Shown piece after piece: positions 11,475-11,719 of a DNA stretch of 11,719 nt. Source of the DNA: Synechococcales cyanobacterium PMM_0085 (GTDB taxonomy: Bacteria > Cyanobacteriota > Cyanobacteriia > Elainellales > Elainellaceae). A model generated the notes under the pieces. The model was not told where the DNA came from. It saw only the letters and a program-made list of their open reading frames with translations, and did no database searches. The stretch's first letter is position 1, and every line of letters starts with the position of its first letter. Location: assembly GCA_949127705.1 (NCBI GenBank), contig CASBQJ010000610.1:1-11719 (forward strand), given 5' to 3'. The translations under genes were made by a program, and so were the position numbers.

Positions 11475-11719
11475 TTAGGCTTGCAGTAGCAGATCGGTAG
11501 CTGTCAAGGAACTGACACCGGAGAGAATGGCAAACCGCCCTCCTAAGCCTAGTCCCGCCGTGATGCCATCGGGGTTATAGAATAAATCGCCGTTGGCGCG
11601 GTTGAAGACAATGCGAGCAGTGCTGGAGCCTGCGAGTGTGGCTCCGTTTGTTGCGTCGTTAATGATAGCAAATTCGCTAAGGCCGATCGCCCCTCCCGCA
11701 GCACTGGTCAATCTGGTAA
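11475..11719 (-). CDS. C-terminus of a probable RTX/hemolysin-type calcium-binding protein (partial)
   Basis: The frame is open from the window edge to a TAA at 11475-11477. The visible 81 residues include GAIGLSEFAIINDATNGATL, then STARIVFNRANGDLFYNPDG, and end GGRFAILSGVSSLTATDLLL plus QA. The unit of N-G-D-L-F-Y-N-P-D-G followed by AGLGLGGRFAIL-SG and L-TA-DL at the end is the usual closing segment of cyanobacterial RTX-like proteins with nonapeptide calcium repeats, secreted by type I systems through a C-terminal signal. No GGxGxDxUx repeats are in the visible part, so the call rests on this tail. The apparent start at 11711 is an internal Leu codon; the gene begins outside the window. 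Confidence 0.65.
   Translation of the reverse strand, partial: TRLTSAAGGAIGLSEFAIINDATNGATLAGSSTARIVFNRANGDLFYNPDGITAGLGLGGRFAILSGVSSLTATDLLLQA

Overview
The window looks like cyanobacterial chromosome. The octamer GCGATCGC (HIP1) occurs more than twenty times in 11.7 kb, inside and between genes, which is a cyanobacterial signature. The proteins also have a cyanobacterial character, and several intergenic palindromes resemble short dispersed repeats common in filamentous cyanobacteria. Base composition is moderately GC-rich. A Leptolyngbya-type filamentous strain is a guess, not a demonstration.

Region 1 (1-1620) is a decayed hopanoid locus. A divergent pair, squalene-hopene cyclase (shc, minus strand) and the hopene-associated glycosyltransferase hpnB (plus strand), is clearly recognisable but dead. 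Each gene has lost a large internal piece (about 140 codons and about 200 codons) and carries in-frame amber codons at conserved Trp or Gln positions. shc is also cut off just before its catalytic Asp motif by the end of an insertion sequence, probably IS66-like, whose transposase C-terminus occupies 1-102. Two back-to-back hairpins follow hpnB.

Region 2 (1620-3630) holds a tandem-domain universal stress protein, with a 20-bp-spaced direct repeat upstream, convergent with an RmlD-like NAD(P)-dependent sugar-nucleotide reductase. A long shared hairpin separates the two. Region 3 (3631-6950) is a 428-bp AT-rich leader followed by a large P2-type Ca2+ ATPase. Its calcium-site residues are mostly conserved, but it has Gln at the SERCA Glu908 position and a short insertion in the nucleotide-binding domain that resembles a translated cyanobacterial microrepeat.

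Region 4 (6951-9405) holds recF (plus) and bioB (minus), arranged tail to tail. Behind bioB lies a 200-bp spacer packed with three inverted repeats. Region 5 (9406-11719), all on the minus strand, holds (in transcription order) the C-terminus of a probable RTX-type secreted calcium-binding protein, a stand-alone RibD-C/DHFR-like reductase, a perfect 22-bp hairpin, and a FemAB-like acyltransferase (DUF482/PF04339 type).

The intact genes are unrelated housekeeping and stress functions, not a single pathway. I found no convincing novel defence system, CRISPR array, tRNA or rRNA. The most informative part is the coordinated decay of the shc-hpnB pair. Smaller points of interest are the ATPase insertion, the 12-bp tandem duplications and G9 tract in the reductase gene, and the diverse hairpins between genes.
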